From: Rhodospirillales bacterium
GTDB lineage: Bacteria; Pseudomonadota; Alphaproteobacteria; Geminicoccales; Geminicoccaceae
Assembly: GCA_007131045.1 (NCBI GenBank)
Contig: SLRI01000644.1
Span: 1 to 6,385 of the forward strand
Direction of reading: 5' to 3'
DNA: 6,385 nt
The notes under the pieces are model-generated. The model saw nothing but the letters and a program-made list of their open reading frames with translations. It was not told the origin of the DNA and searched no databases. Every line of letters starts with the position of its first letter. Position 1 is the stretch's first letter. Position numbers and translations under genes: made by a program. Below are positions 6,351 through 6,385 of this stretch, piece by piece.

Positions 6351-6385
6351 GTTCTGGTCTGGTGCCGGGTAGGTAGGGAAATCGG

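Overview
The window comes from a GC-rich bacterial chromosome with strongly G/C-biased third codon positions. The mix of a TRAP-type (tripartite ATP-independent periplasmic) transporter, a G-type malate synthase and a tRNA-Ala(GGC) fits an alphaproteobacterium, perhaps of the Rhodospirillales kind. That placement is an inference from style and gene content; no taxonomic marker in the window settles it.

Layout: 1-165 is the 3' end of a gene encoding a lipoyl-carrier domain that stops right after the lipoyl fold. A 48-bp spacer with a strong Shine-Dalgarno leads into a complete TRAP transporter in the order solute-binding protein (214-1341), small membrane subunit (1447-1977), large membrane subunit (1974-3287). 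The two membrane genes overlap by 4 bases. A perfect 14-bp inverted repeat lies between the binding-protein gene and the membrane genes. After a 117-bp spacer comes a full-length malate synthase G gene (glcB, 3405-5576) with all recognisable catalytic residues. A 126-bp spacer of lower GC separates it from a gene for a small exported protein of unknown function (5703-6269). That gene runs convergently, with a 5-bp gap, into a tRNA-Ala(GGC) gene on the minus strand (6275-6350).

How the genes may fit together (inference): the binding protein resembles the TakP-like branch of TRAP receptors, which bind 2-oxo acids and related small carboxylates. A lipoyl carrier is what a 2-oxoacid dehydrogenase system needs to turn such an acid into an acyl-CoA. 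Malate synthase condenses acetyl-CoA with glyoxylate to give malate. The first 5.6 kb could therefore be part of a carboxylic-acid uptake and assimilation locus. The small exported protein and the tRNA look unrelated to it.

I saw no mobile element, CRISPR array, riboswitch or clearly novel system. The points most worth following up are the C-terminal or stand-alone lipoyl carrier next to a TRAP system, the intercistronic hairpin, and the unrecognised exported protein.

Note on form: the original answer gave no feature confidence values; the 0.5 in every feature is a placeholder required by the schema, not an estimate.
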